Positions 38,385-46,297 of a stretch of DNA of 46,297 nt are shown here, one piece after another. The position numbers and the translations under genes were made by a program. Every line of letters begins with the position of its first letter. Position 1 is the first letter of the stretch. Origin of the DNA: Paulinella micropora (Eukaryota > Cercozoa > Imbricatea > Euglyphida); NCBI GenBank assembly GCA_009731375.1, contig BJOX01000038.1, positions 1,142,776-1,189,072 of the forward strand. Reading direction: 5' to 3'. The notes under the pieces were generated by a model that did no database searches, was not told where the DNA came from, and worked only from the letters and a program-made list of their open reading frames with translations.

Positions 38385-39500
38385 TTGTCGCGAAATTCAC
38401 CGGAAAATCGAGACCAATAAAAAAAATTTTTTTGCAAAGGACATTTCGGCAATAAAAAGGTAGACAAAGAAAATTTTTCGGGAGAGATTGGCGGGCGGGG
38501 AAAAATTTAAGGTGCAAAAAATTTCCCCGCCCGCCAATCTCTCCCGAAAAACTTTCTTTGTCTCTTTTTCAATTGCCGAAATGTCCTTCATGAAAAAAAA
38601 TTTTATTGCGTTGCCGCAATTTGCGGTCGATCTGAAGTGTCCACAAATTGCGGCGTTTTTCACAAGTGTCGCAAAATTCACCGAATTATGACATGTATGA
38701 ATAAAATTTTTTTTTTTGCAAAGGACATTTCGGCACTTGGAAATTTAGCTAGAGAAAATTTTTCGGGAGACGCCGGCGGGCGGGGAAAAATTTAAGGTGC
38801 AAAAAATTTCCCCGCCCGCCAATCTCTCCCGAAAAACTTTCTTTGTCTCTTTTTCAATTGCCGAAATGTCCTTCATGAAAAAAAATTTTATTGCGTTGCC
38901 GCAATTTGCGGTCGATCTGAAGTGTCCACAAATTGCGGCGTTTTTCACAAGTGTCGCAAAATTCACCGAATTATGACATGTATGAATAAAATTTTTTTTT
39001 TTGCAAAGGACATTTCGGCACTTGGAAATTTAGCTAGAGAAAATTTTTCGGGAGACGCCGGCGGGCGGGGAAAAATTTAAGGTGCAAAAAATTTCCCCGC
39101 CCGCCAATCTCTCCCGAAAAACTTTCTTTGTCTCTTTTTCAAATGCCGAAATGTCCTTCATGAAAAAAAATTTTATTGCGTTGCCGCAATTTGCGGTCGA
39201 TCTGAAGTGTCCACAAATTGCGGCGTTTTTCACAAGTGTCGCAAAATTCACCGAATTATGACATGTATGAATAAAATTTTTTTTTTGCAAAGGACATTTC
39301 GGCACTTGGAAATTTAGCTAGAGAAAATTTTTCGGGAGACACCGGCGGGAGGGGAATTTTTTTGTACCTTAAAATTTTTCCCCCGCCCGCCAATCTCTCC
39401 CGAAAAATTTTCTTTGTCTCTTTTTCAATTGCCGAAATGTCCTTCATGAAAAAAAATTTTTATTGTGTTACCGCAATTTGCGGTCGATCTGGAAGTGTCC
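38385..39500. repeat. Tandem array of ~285-bp units, each with a long palindrome
   Basis: TTCACCG recurs at 38396 (as TTCACCGG), 38677, 38962 and 39247, giving a period of 281-285 bp. Each unit carries an inverted repeat such as CGGGAGAGATTGGCGGGCGG / CCGCCCGCCAATCTCTCCCG with a loop containing AATTTAAGGTGC, inside wider arms (GGACATTTCGGCA / TGCCGAAATGTCC). Later units have mismatches in one arm (GACGCCGGCGGG). The array fills the spacer between convergent genes. Open frames across it are repeats of one another and probably not coding. Confidence 0.9.
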
Positions 39501-39622
39501 GTAATTATCGGGGGATTTCGCGCAAAATCCCCCCGGCATCCCCCGGCCGGATCTTGTAAGAAAACCACGCTGATCCAACTTATTAAAACGGACTTCTGTG
39601 TGTGTGCACTCCTCGTTTCTCT

Positions 39623-39660
39623 TGCCCCAGTGTCTGAAAATTTTTTCAGACACTGGGGCA
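39623..39660. terminator. Perfect 18-bp hairpin after the large minus gene
   Basis: TGCCCCAGTGTCTGAAAA and its exact reverse complement, with a 2-base centre, end 8 bases from the stop codon at 39668. In the minus transcript it would be a strong 3' hairpin. Probable 3'-end signal. Confidence 0.65.
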
Positions 39661-39667
39661 GACCGGC

Positions 39668-42600
39668 CTAGACGTGCCAGACCTCCAGCTGGGACACTTG
39701 GCCGTGCGCAGCATGCGGCAGCGCAGCGCGCAGCGCGGGCGGCAGGGCCGCCCACGCCAGGCGCAGCTCCCGGCAGCCGGGCTGCAGCGGCGGCTCGAGC
39801 ACTAGGTGCAGCCACAGGTAGCGCGCCAGCTGCACAGTGTCGGGCTCCGCCGGCCACCAGCGCAGTCCGGCACGATCCCCCAGCACCTCTACCTCGCAGA
39901 CGAGCAGCCGCCGCTTGGCCGCCGCGGGCGGCGTCTTCCGCGCTGCCTCCTGCGGCGAACCTCGTACTAGCACCACGCACGTGCGCGCCGCCAGCCGCAG
40001 CCCCCCACGCAGGCGCGCGGCTTTGCCTAGCTCCAACAGGCACTGATTGTACAGCGCGGGCGTGCGCCACCACCGTTCGTCCCGCGCCACGAGCCAGCCC
40101 CGGCGCAGCGCGTCGTGACAGTCCTCCCGCGCGCTGCCCGCCCGCTGCGGCACGGCGCGCCAGAAGCGGCCGCGCCACAGAGCGCGCACGCCGCGCGCGA
40201 GGACCCCGCTGCGGCGGGGCGGGCCCGTCGCTTGCAGGCGCGCGAACCTGGCCAGCAGCGGCCGCGAGCCCCTGCCGGAGAGCCGGCGGTACGACACGTG
40301 CAGCGGGCCCCACAAATGCAGCGGCGAGGGCCCGTACTGTGTCCAGGGCCGCGCGCGGCAAATAGCATTGCCCGGCGAGTACGCAAGGGCGTGCCGCCTC
40401 GCGCCCCACGCGCCCGGCGGCGCCGCCGGCAACTGTCCGCCGTCCAGCACGACCCTGCCAAAGTCCAGGCGGTCCAGCAGGTCGACGGCGGCCGCCGGGC
40501 CCCCGCCGGCCCAGACCACGAGCCGCGACGCCCTGAGGGCGGCCGAAATTTCTCGCGCGCTAACCACCGTCGTCGGCCCCTCGTGGTGCTCCTGCCAGCA
40601 GCGGACGCTGGCCGGGCCGATGACCGCCAGCTTCGGCAGGGGCGGCCCGGGCCCGGGCACAAACAGCCCGGCCGGCGTGAAGCACGGGTGCCATTTGCCC
40701 AGCCACTCAATGGCGTCCGGCAACGCCGACGTCAGCACGAGTGTCCGCACGCCGTCGATCGCTTGCAGCTGCCAGAACGTGGACCACCACACGCGCTGCG
40801 CCGCCCGCCCAGCCAGCGTCCAGTCAATGGTGTCGCACTGTCCGGCCTCCGCCTGCAGCAGGTGTCCCCACGTAAAAGCGCCCTCGCCCCAGCCGTCGAC
40901 GGTCCTGGGCAGCGGCCAGCTGGGGAAACGCGATGGGCCACCCTCTCCTTCTTCGGGCGCCGAGTCTCTGCGGGCGCACTGCAGCCGCGCCAACGCGCCG
41001 GCCGCCAGCGGCACCGTGCGGGGGTCGGCGCCGAGCCCGAGGGCCCGCACCAGTTGCAGCGCGCGCTCGGTGGCCTCCGCGGCCTGGTCCAGCCACAGCG
41101 TCAGCTTGTCGCCATGGCGGCTCAGGCGCGAGCCCGCGACGCGCGCGCGCAGCCACAGGAGCGCCAGGCCAGCGTCGTGACTGTCGGCCGTCACGGCACA
41201 GCGCTGCGCCGTGGGCCGGGCCAGCCGCTGGTACAACCAGCGGCGGCAGGCGCCCTTGTCGGCGACGCACGCGGCTACCTGTTTGGCCGAGACCGCCGGC
41301 GCCGCCCGACCGGAAATGCTGGCCTTGTGTTCGAGGGAGCCCGCCAGGCGCAGCCAGAAGCGGAACGGCGGTGCTGAGGCTAGCGAGAGCTGGGCGTCAC
41401 CGTGCAGCCAGCCGGCCCGCTGCCAATGGCCGTACAGGGCCACGAGCACCGCGGTGTCCGGCGGCTTAGTGCGGACCGTCGTGCCGCGGCAGCACGCCAC
41501 GAGCAGCGCTAGCTCGAACAGTGCGTCCACGTCCTGCGGTGTGGCGGCGGCCGACAGTTCCTGGTACCACGAAAGATGGGGGGCGAACCAGCGCGCGTCG
41601 GCCGCGAAGTCGTCCTTCGCAGCCAGAGGCTTCCGCGCGCGGCAGCCCCCGGCCTCCGCGGGCTCCCACGCGCGGGGCTCCCCCAACCAAAGCGTCGGGT
41701 CGCCCCAGCCGCAGCTCGGCGACAGCGCGCCGCGCACCACGGCCGACAGGTTGACAGTCTGGTTGCCAGTCTGGTTGCCAGTCTGGTTGACAGTCTGGTT
41801 GACAGTCTGGTTGACAGTCTGGTTGACAGTCTGGTTGACAGTCTGGTTGACAGTCTGGTTGACAGTCTGGTTGCCAGTCTGGTTGCCAGTCTGGTTGACA
41901 GTCTGGTTGACAGTCTGGTTGACAGTCTGGTTGACAGTCTGGTTGACAGTCTGGTTGACAGTCTGGTTGACAGTCTGGTTGCCAGTCTGGTTGCCAGTCT
42001 GGTTGACAGTCTGGTTGACAGTCTGGTTGACAGTCTGGTTGACAGTCTGGTTGACAGTCTGGTTGACAGTCTGGTTGACAGTCTGGTTGACAGTCTGGTT
42101 GACAGTCTGGTTGACAGTCTGGTTGACAGTCTGGTTGACAGTCTGGTTGACAGTCTGGTTGACAGTCTGGTTGACAGTCTGGTTGACAGTCTGGTTGACA
42201 GTCTGGTTGACAGTCTGGTTGACAGTCTGGTTGACAGTCTGGTTGACAGTCTGGTTGACAGTCTGGTTGACAGTCTGGTTGACAGTCTGGTTGACAGTCT
42301 GGTTGACAGTCTGGTTGACAGTCTGGTTGACAGTCTGGTTGACAGTCTGGTTGACAGTCTGGTTGACAGTCTGGTTGACAGTCTGGTTGACAGTCTGGTT
42401 GACAGTCTGGTTGACAGTCTGGTTGACAGTCTGGTTGACAGTCTGGTTGACAGTCTGGTTGACAGTCTGGTTGACAGTCTGGTTGACAGTCTGGTTGACA
42501 GTCTGGTTGACAGTCTGGTTGACAGTCTGGTTGACAGTCTGGTTGACAGTCTGGTTGACAGTCTGGTTGACAGTCTGGTTGCTGTTCGCTGGCTCGCGGA

Positions 42601-43465
42601 GCCAGCCCAGCGCGGTGTCGAGCGCCGAGGGCCTGGCCGTTTCGGCCCACGGCAGCCCGGCCGACAGCGCTTGGCACAGCTCCCACTCTGCCGAGGCTGA
42701 ACTGCGCGACGGCCAGGCCTCCGCTGGCACCGGATGGCTGGCGTGCCACAGCAGCCACAGCACGGCCCACGCGGGCGTCTCTGGCGCGCGCGACGCCAGC
42801 AGCCGGAACTGCGCCAGGCGGTGCAGCACGCTGTCCTTGAGGTCGACGCACGTCGCCAGGGCCGGGCGCGGCGTGGGCACGGGCGCCAACTGGGCGCAGG
42901 CGGCCAGCGCTAGCCGCACCCACTCGCTGGCCGGCAGCAGCCCGGTGCAAACGTCGGAGGTGCACGGGCGAGCGAGCAGCCACAGCAACAGCACGGTCGC
43001 GAGCTGAGCGGGCGGCACCGGGTGGCTACTGCACACGTCCAGCAACGCTTCGGCCAAGCACAGGTGCCCGCTGCCGAGCCCGCTAGCGGTCTGAAATACC
43101 CCGCACCCCAGCAGCGCGCTGGCGAGCCGCAGCCGCTCCTCTGCCGACTGGCACGAGCGGAAGGTCGTTTGTAAGGTGCGGGCCGTGCCGCCGCTGCCCG
43201 CGTCCCCGTCGGCTATCGTACTGGTCACACAAGCTGGTGCTGCCGGCAAGGTGGCGGGCGCGAAGACCATAATCTCAACCACGTCGTGCCCGAACAGCCT
43301 GTGCCTGGCGCTGTCCACGCTGAAACAACGTGTGCCGATCTCCTGCAGCTGCTGCGACTGCATTTCCGCCCTGAGCAGCGCCAAGCGCGACGCAAAGTCC
43401 GTGACGAACCACTGGTTCGGCTCGCCCAGCGAGAACAGCAGCCACAGCCGCCGCGGGGCGTGCAT
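39668..43465 (-). CDS. Large Trp-rich protein with 69 NQT[V/G] repeats
   Basis: 1265 residues if it starts at the ATG at 43465 (MHAPRRLWLLFSLGEPNQWF). The frame is open to an ATG at 43738; that extension is low-complexity but ends in a signal-peptide-like stretch (LELILFFLLFLLYVSCAQG). The middle is 69 tandem NQTV/NQTG units (41749-42576), each an N-x-T sequon. The flanks are GC-rich, Ala/Leu/Trp-rich and globular (GVRTLVLTSALPDAIEWLGK, ACVVLVRGSPQE-like segments). I do not recognise a family. If secreted, it would be densely N-glycosylated, mucin-like; if cytosolic, the repeat is only a spacer. One intact intronless frame. Confidence 0.65.
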   Translation of the reverse strand: MHAPRRLWLLFSLGEPNQWFVTDFASRLALLRAEMQSQQLQEIGTRCFSVDSARHRLFGHDVVEIMVFAPATLPAAPACVTSTIADGDAGSGGTARTLQTTFRSCQSAEERLRLASALLGCGVFQTASGLGSGHLCLAEALLDVCSSHPVPPAQLATVLLLWLLARPCTSDVCTGLLPASEWVRLALAACAQLAPVPTPRPALATCVDLKDSVLHRLAQFRLLASRAPETPAWAVLWLLWHASHPVPAEAWPSRSSASAEWELCQALSAGLPWAETARPSALDTALGWLREPANSNQTVNQTVNQTVNQTVNQTVNQTVNQTVNQTVNQTVNQTVNQTVNQTVNQTVNQTVNQTVNQTVNQTVNQTVNQTVNQTVNQTVNQTVNQTVNQTVNQTVNQTVNQTVNQTVNQTVNQTVNQTVNQTVNQTVNQTVNQTVNQTVNQTVNQTVNQTVNQTVNQTVNQTVNQTVNQTVNQTVNQTVNQTVNQTVNQTGNQTGNQTVNQTVNQTVNQTVNQTVNQTVNQTVNQTGNQTGNQTVNQTVNQTVNQTVNQTVNQTVNQTVNQTGNQTGNQTVNLSAVVRGALSPSCGWGDPTLWLGEPRAWEPAEAGGCRARKPLAAKDDFAADARWFAPHLSWYQELSAAATPQDVDALFELALLVACCRGTTVRTKPPDTAVLVALYGHWQRAGWLHGDAQLSLASAPPFRFWLRLAGSLEHKASISGRAAPAVSAKQVAACVADKGACRRWLYQRLARPTAQRCAVTADSHDAGLALLWLRARVAGSRLSRHGDKLTLWLDQAAEATERALQLVRALGLGADPRTVPLAAGALARLQCARRDSAPEEGEGGPSRFPSWPLPRTVDGWGEGAFTWGHLLQAEAGQCDTIDWTLAGRAAQRVWWSTFWQLQAIDGVRTLVLTSALPDAIEWLGKWHPCFTPAGLFVPGPGPPLPKLAVIGPASVRCWQEHHEGPTTVVSAREISAALRASRLVVWAGGGPAAAVDLLDRLDFGRVVLDGGQLPAAPPGAWGARRHALAYSPGNAICRARPWTQYGPSPLHLWGPLHVSYRRLSGRGSRPLLARFARLQATGPPRRSGVLARGVRALWRGRFWRAVPQRAGSAREDCHDALRRGWLVARDERWWRTPALYNQCLLELGKAARLRGGLRLAARTCVVLVRGSPQEAARKTPPAAAKRRLLVCEVEVLGDRAGLRWWPAEPDTVQLARYLWLHLVLEPPLQPGCRELRLAWAALPPALRAALPHAAHGQVSQLEVWHV
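41749..42576. repeat. 12-bp minisatellite, 69 units, coding
   Basis: GGTTGACAGTCT repeated 69 times with no length variation. The only variant seen is GAC to GCC (Val to Gly codon on the minus strand), found in adjacent pairs at units 2-3, 11-12 and 20-21, a 108-bp higher-order period, after which the units are uniform. Confidence 0.95.
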
Positions 43466-44240
43466 GGAAGGGGGGGGGGGCGCCCCCTGGGCACACGAGA
43501 CGTACAGCAAAAACAACAAAAAAAAAAGGATCAGCTCCAGAAACAAAAAAAGGGCAACACGGAAATAGGAAGGGTGGGGGCAAGGGAGGGGAAAGGAAAA
43601 GGAGAAAGGAAAGGAGCGCAGGGGGGGGGGCGCGGGGAGTGTAGTAGAAGAAAGCACAAAAAAAAGCGCAAAGGCGTGTGGGTGGGTGGGAAGGGAGTGA
43701 GGCAAATGATGTGTGGGGGGGGGGCCGGCAGGGGCCAAGGGAACGGTGAAGAGGGAGGGGGGGGGGCCGTCGCGACGGCCCCCCCCCTCCCCATCTTGCT
43801 CAGTTTTTGTTCATTTGTTGCAGGAGGAAGGGAGGAGACAGAAAGGGGGGGGGGCCGCGGGAGAGGGGAGCTTCGTCTAACCAGTGCAGGCGTTTTCTCC
43901 TCTCTTATCTTACCCCCCCCCCTCTCCTCTCTCTCTCCTCCACCTCGGCAGGGCGGGGACATAATTTTTTTTCGCCGTAATTCATTAAAGAAGATTTTAC
44001 GTGGACTAGGCCAAGATCTTGCTGTTAATTTAGAGGAGTGATTTCTTGTTTGTTTCTCGCCGATCTGCACCCCTGCCTAAGCGTTTTTTCTCACGCCCCT
44101 TGAACACTTTCTCTAGTATTGTGCAGAATTCTTGCTTCTGTACTGGCTGGCACCGAAGGGAGAGCAGCAGGAAGAAATAACACAGGGCAACACATTTTTT
44201 ACAGAGTGCTTACTTTAAAAAGAACAAAGAAAGAAAGCAA
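43466..44240. other. Divergent intergenic region, homopolymer- and palindrome-rich
   Basis: Between the likely start at 43465 and the ATG at 44241. It contains G and C runs and an almost perfect palindrome of about 40 bp at 43753-43792 centred on GGCCGTCGCGACGGCC. Probably the promoter region of both genes. No independent gene supported. Confidence 0.5.
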
Positions 44241-45605
44241 ATGAACACAAACAAAGCTACTAAAGTGGTCGGTAGCAGGAAAACGCGGGCAGCCGAGGAA
44301 TACTCTGCTCTTCTGAAGGCAATTGGGTTGCCGGACCAATATAAACAACTTGCTAAATTCTTGCTCCTTGAAGCCCAGTTGCATCAATTGCTAACAACCG
44401 ATTTGTGGAACCAAACAAAACTGCAATCTATCCCGGGAAGCAAGAGCGTTCTCAGAAAGTTAATATCGAAAGGCTTTGTGTTAAGCATCCTCACTATCGC
44501 AGGCGGTATTACGTATATTTACGTAACTTCATCCCACATCACCAGCGGAAATACTGAGCTTATATGGCCCGAATGGCCTCACAATAGAACGAGTAGTACT
44601 TCACTCGTAAGCCCCGTGCCCATCAGTAGAATTCTGAACAGTGCAGCAGAATCCGAGGACATGCCGGAGAATTGCTGGCAAAACATGACCACTCTTATGA
44701 GTTACTGTCGGTCTGCTTCCGACGACTGTGAAGAGGAAACGAAACGGGCCTTGCAAAATGCAATGCGTCAGGTGCAAGAAGAGCAGGCATCAGACGGCGC
44801 ACGACCTATCAGTGGCATATCGAACCAAACGCAAGGAGGTGACGAAGAAAGCGGTGAAGAGGTAGAACTACAAGACGACCAGGAGGGTGGTTCAACTGCA
44901 GAAGACCAGAATAACCAGGAATCCGACGGTACAGGAAGTAGTAGTAGCGACAATATTACGGCAGGCGCGGGCCAGAATAACCAGGAATCCGACGGAACAG
45001 GAAGTAGTAGTAGCGACAATATTACGGCAGGCGCGGGCCAGAATAACCAGGAATCCGACGGTACAGGAAACGCGGGCGGTGCATGGACATTTGTCAAAAA
45101 AACTATCGCAGCAGTTGTAACTGGTCTAGTAACTATGGGAGCTTTTGTGTATGTCGCGCGGCAAAGAAACGTCGAAAATGAAGGAGCTACCGGAGTCGAT
45201 GGCAGCGCACCCCCGAACAGCTCGCAAGCTGTTGGTGACGGAAAGAAACCAAAGAAGCGTAACACTCGCGCACCGGAACCAACTGATAGACAGACTCGCT
45301 CCATGACATTGAAGAATCAACCTCCTCGAGCGGAAGCAGTTTTCTTCTCAGATGCTGAGAATTACGCGCAATATCAACCGCACAAAAAGTATTTGTTGTC
45401 CAGCACACAGATCTCGGAAGGCTCTGCTGATATAACCTACTCGCTGCAGTTGGGGAAGGTCTCGGCCGAGCGGCCCGTGGGTCACACGCGGTTCCTGACT
45501 TTGACTACGCTTGGTGACTGGGTGGCCCTAGCAGAGCTTATGCTAGGCCTGCCCTACCGCGAGCTGGGGAGCACTGCTCGCATGTGGCTTCGTGAGCTCC
45601 GATGA
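44241..45605 (+). CDS. Two-span membrane protein with repeated glycosylated linker
   Basis: 454 residues. N-terminal helical domain (1-75), membrane segment 1 at about 79-96 (FVLSILTIAGGITYIYV), and an intervening acidic segment with sequons (N115, N148, N195, N238, N260). This segment includes a 22-residue repeat QNNQESDGTGSSSSDNITAG at 223, 245 and 267 (last partial). Membrane segment 2 is at about 287-306 (TIAAVVTGLVTMGAFVYV). The C-terminal region follows a basic stretch (KKPKKRNTRAP). The loop between the spans would lie outside the cell or in the lumen. Family unknown. The frame stops at 45605, but a neighbouring frame stays open past it, so a frameshift near the end is possible. Confidence 0.65.
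   Translation: MNTNKATKVVGSRKTRAAEEYSALLKAIGLPDQYKQLAKFLLLEAQLHQLLTTDLWNQTKLQSIPGSKSVLRKLISKGFVLSILTIAGGITYIYVTSSHITSGNTELIWPEWPHNRTSSTSLVSPVPISRILNSAAESEDMPENCWQNMTTLMSYCRSASDDCEEETKRALQNAMRQVQEEQASDGARPISGISNQTQGGDEESGEEVELQDDQEGGSTAEDQNNQESDGTGSSSSDNITAGAGQNNQESDGTGSSSSDNITAGAGQNNQESDGTGNAGGAWTFVKKTIAAVVTGLVTMGAFVYVARQRNVENEGATGVDGSAPPNSSQAVGDGKKPKKRNTRAPEPTDRQTRSMTLKNQPPRAEAVFFSDAENYAQYQPHKKYLLSSTQISEGSADITYSLQLGKVSAERPVGHTRFLTLTTLGDWVALAELMLGLPYRELGSTARMWLRELR
44907..45071 (+). repeat. 66-bp tandem repeat within the membrane-protein gene
   Basis: Two full copies and a partial third, nearly identical at the DNA level, with a third-position difference (GACGGT/GACGGA). Recent duplication. 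Confidence 0.9.
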
Positions 45606-45810
45606 AGTCAACAAAACATTTTCTGACACTAAGGTTTCCCGGTTTGGACCATACTTTGCGGCCAATCTGTTTTCTTTACAGACCCAATTCACTGGATATT
45701 CCGACGAATTTGCGTTGGCAGCGAAATTTACCGTGGAATCCGGAGGCCATTCATTTTTTTTCGGTCGCTATGGTTCGGGTAACTTATTTCACGGCTATAG
45801 CCAAAAGTAA
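45592..45810 (+). CDS. Possible C-terminal exon or frameshifted end of preceding gene
   Basis: A frame open across 45605 encodes SSDEVNKTFSDTKVSRFG, then YFAANLFSLQTQFTGYSDEF and HSFFFGRYGSGN. Composition is protein-like, unlike the Pro/Leu-rich frame next to it. It has no convincing ATG, which suggests it belongs to the gene at 44241 through a frameshift or a small unrecognised intron. No domain recognised. Confidence 0.35.
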   Translation: MSSDEVNKTFSDTKVSRFGPYFAANLFSLQTQFTGYSDEFALAAKFTVESGGHSFFFGRYGSGNLFHGYSQK

Positions 45811-46297
45811 TTTGTTTTTAATTAAAACAACGATTCCAATCTTAACCTCCCCCCCTCGCTCGCTGCCCTCCTTCTCTCCCCCTCCCTCCGGCACCAGAAA
45901 AAAAAGTCTTAACCACTGCGCCAGGTTTAGCCGGTCGATCTCGCCAGCCACGAAACAAGTATGCAGCGAATCTGGTGGTTCAGGCTCAACAAGCCAGAGT
46001 CGCTGCGTAGTGACACGTTTATCATCTTTAACCCCCTCCCTTCTGTCTTTTCCCTACCCTTCTGTCCGGCACCGCGCTGTTCCCCACGCAAAAAAAATGA
46101 AACTCTGCGGAAGTGTCTTTGTCACTTTTTCACCTGAATCACCTGAAAAGGCAGGCGCGGCAACATGGTCTCCTCTTCCCAGCCAAATAATTGAGTCAGC
46201 AAGATTAGCCAGACGTGGGTGATTGAATCCTGGTCAGTGCCGCCCTGGAAGAACGAACTGCGAGGCGCCAGAAACTGCACTGACATCTTCTCAGCTT
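45811..46297. other. Non-coding end of window
   Basis: Pyrimidine-rich sequence with CTCCC runs and an A-tract at 46089-46096. A short tRNA D-arm-like stretch (CTTAACCACTGCGCCA at 45909) is visible but no full tRNA can be folded. No gene supported. Confidence 0.5.

Noticed and set aside
38397-39447. Repeated frames such as MNFATLVKNAAICGHF
   Set aside because: They recur because the 285-bp unit is tandem; the palindrome explains frames on both strands and composition is not protein-like.
41749-42576. CRISPR-like array
   Set aside because: Units are 12 bp and contiguous with no spacers, in a eukaryotic coding frame.
41211-43007. Plus-strand frames rich in LTVW and LVDS repeats
   Set aside because: Antisense and shifted readings of the 12-bp minisatellite; the minus frame is the one continuous with globular flanks.
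43466-43738. N-terminal extension of the large gene with a signal-peptide-like end
   Set aside because: Encoded by homopolymer-rich sequence, 60 low-complexity residues precede the hydrophobic part; left as an alternative start only.
45905-45926. tRNA D-arm-like stretch on the minus strand (possible SINE or tRNA)
   Set aside because: The rest of a tRNA does not fold around it and no A/B box pair is clear.

Overview
The window looks like repeat-rich nuclear DNA of a unicellular eukaryote. It carries spliceosomal-type intron signals, long microsatellites, a decayed Ty1/Copia LTR retrotransposon and a MITE-like element. Embedded in it are parts of two related endogenous DNA viruses of the polinton-like virus (PLV)/virophage kind. 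I cannot name the host lineage; stop codons look standard. Two 10-base N runs (1016-1025 and 21225-21234) are assembly joins of unknown true size.

Layout. (1) 1-3080: fragment of a first AT-rich virus-like element. It holds a phage-type fibre gene that runs off the window edge, small basic/coiled-coil genes, a tRNA-like sequence, and a two-gene module that recurs at 21.4-22.9 kb. (2) 3.1-5.3 kb: microsatellites and a short inverted-repeat element. (3) 5.3-18.0 kb: minus-strand Copia element in gag-pro-int-RT-RNase H order, full of frameshifts, with a ~1.8 kb insertion and a second, internally deleted copy fused to its 5' side. Both copies carry an array of four hairpins with a constant loop. 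(4) 18-21.2 kb: purine microsatellites, one likely ankyrin-repeat exon and two inverted-repeat structures.

(5) 21.2-33.85 kb: the better-preserved viral element. It encodes a tyrosine recombinase with protelomerase-like sequence, a virion-surface protein, a penton-type minor capsid protein, a double-jelly-roll major capsid protein, an A32-type packaging ATPase, a 912-residue protein with a parvovirus-like phospholipase A2 N-terminus, and small membrane or secreted proteins. Structural genes are mostly on the minus strand, tightly packed, with AT-rich TATA-like starts. I see no DNA polymerase, helicase or protease, so this is either an incomplete copy or an element that depends on other factors.

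(6) 33.85-46.3 kb: an abrupt change to GC-richer DNA with five long genes I cannot assign, separated by homopolymer-rich spacers and strong palindromes. One protein contains 69 tandem N-Q-T-V/G units, each an N-glycosylation sequon. This block is most simply host DNA; a gene fragment begins within about 35 bases of the last viral start codon.

How the parts work together: the capsid proteins, ATPase and PLA2-like protein form a virion-morphogenesis set, and the recombinase would serve integration or end resolution. The two paralogous modules, each preceded by a tRNA-like sequence and GC-rich short repeats and each carrying a structured leader, suggest a family of such elements in this genome.
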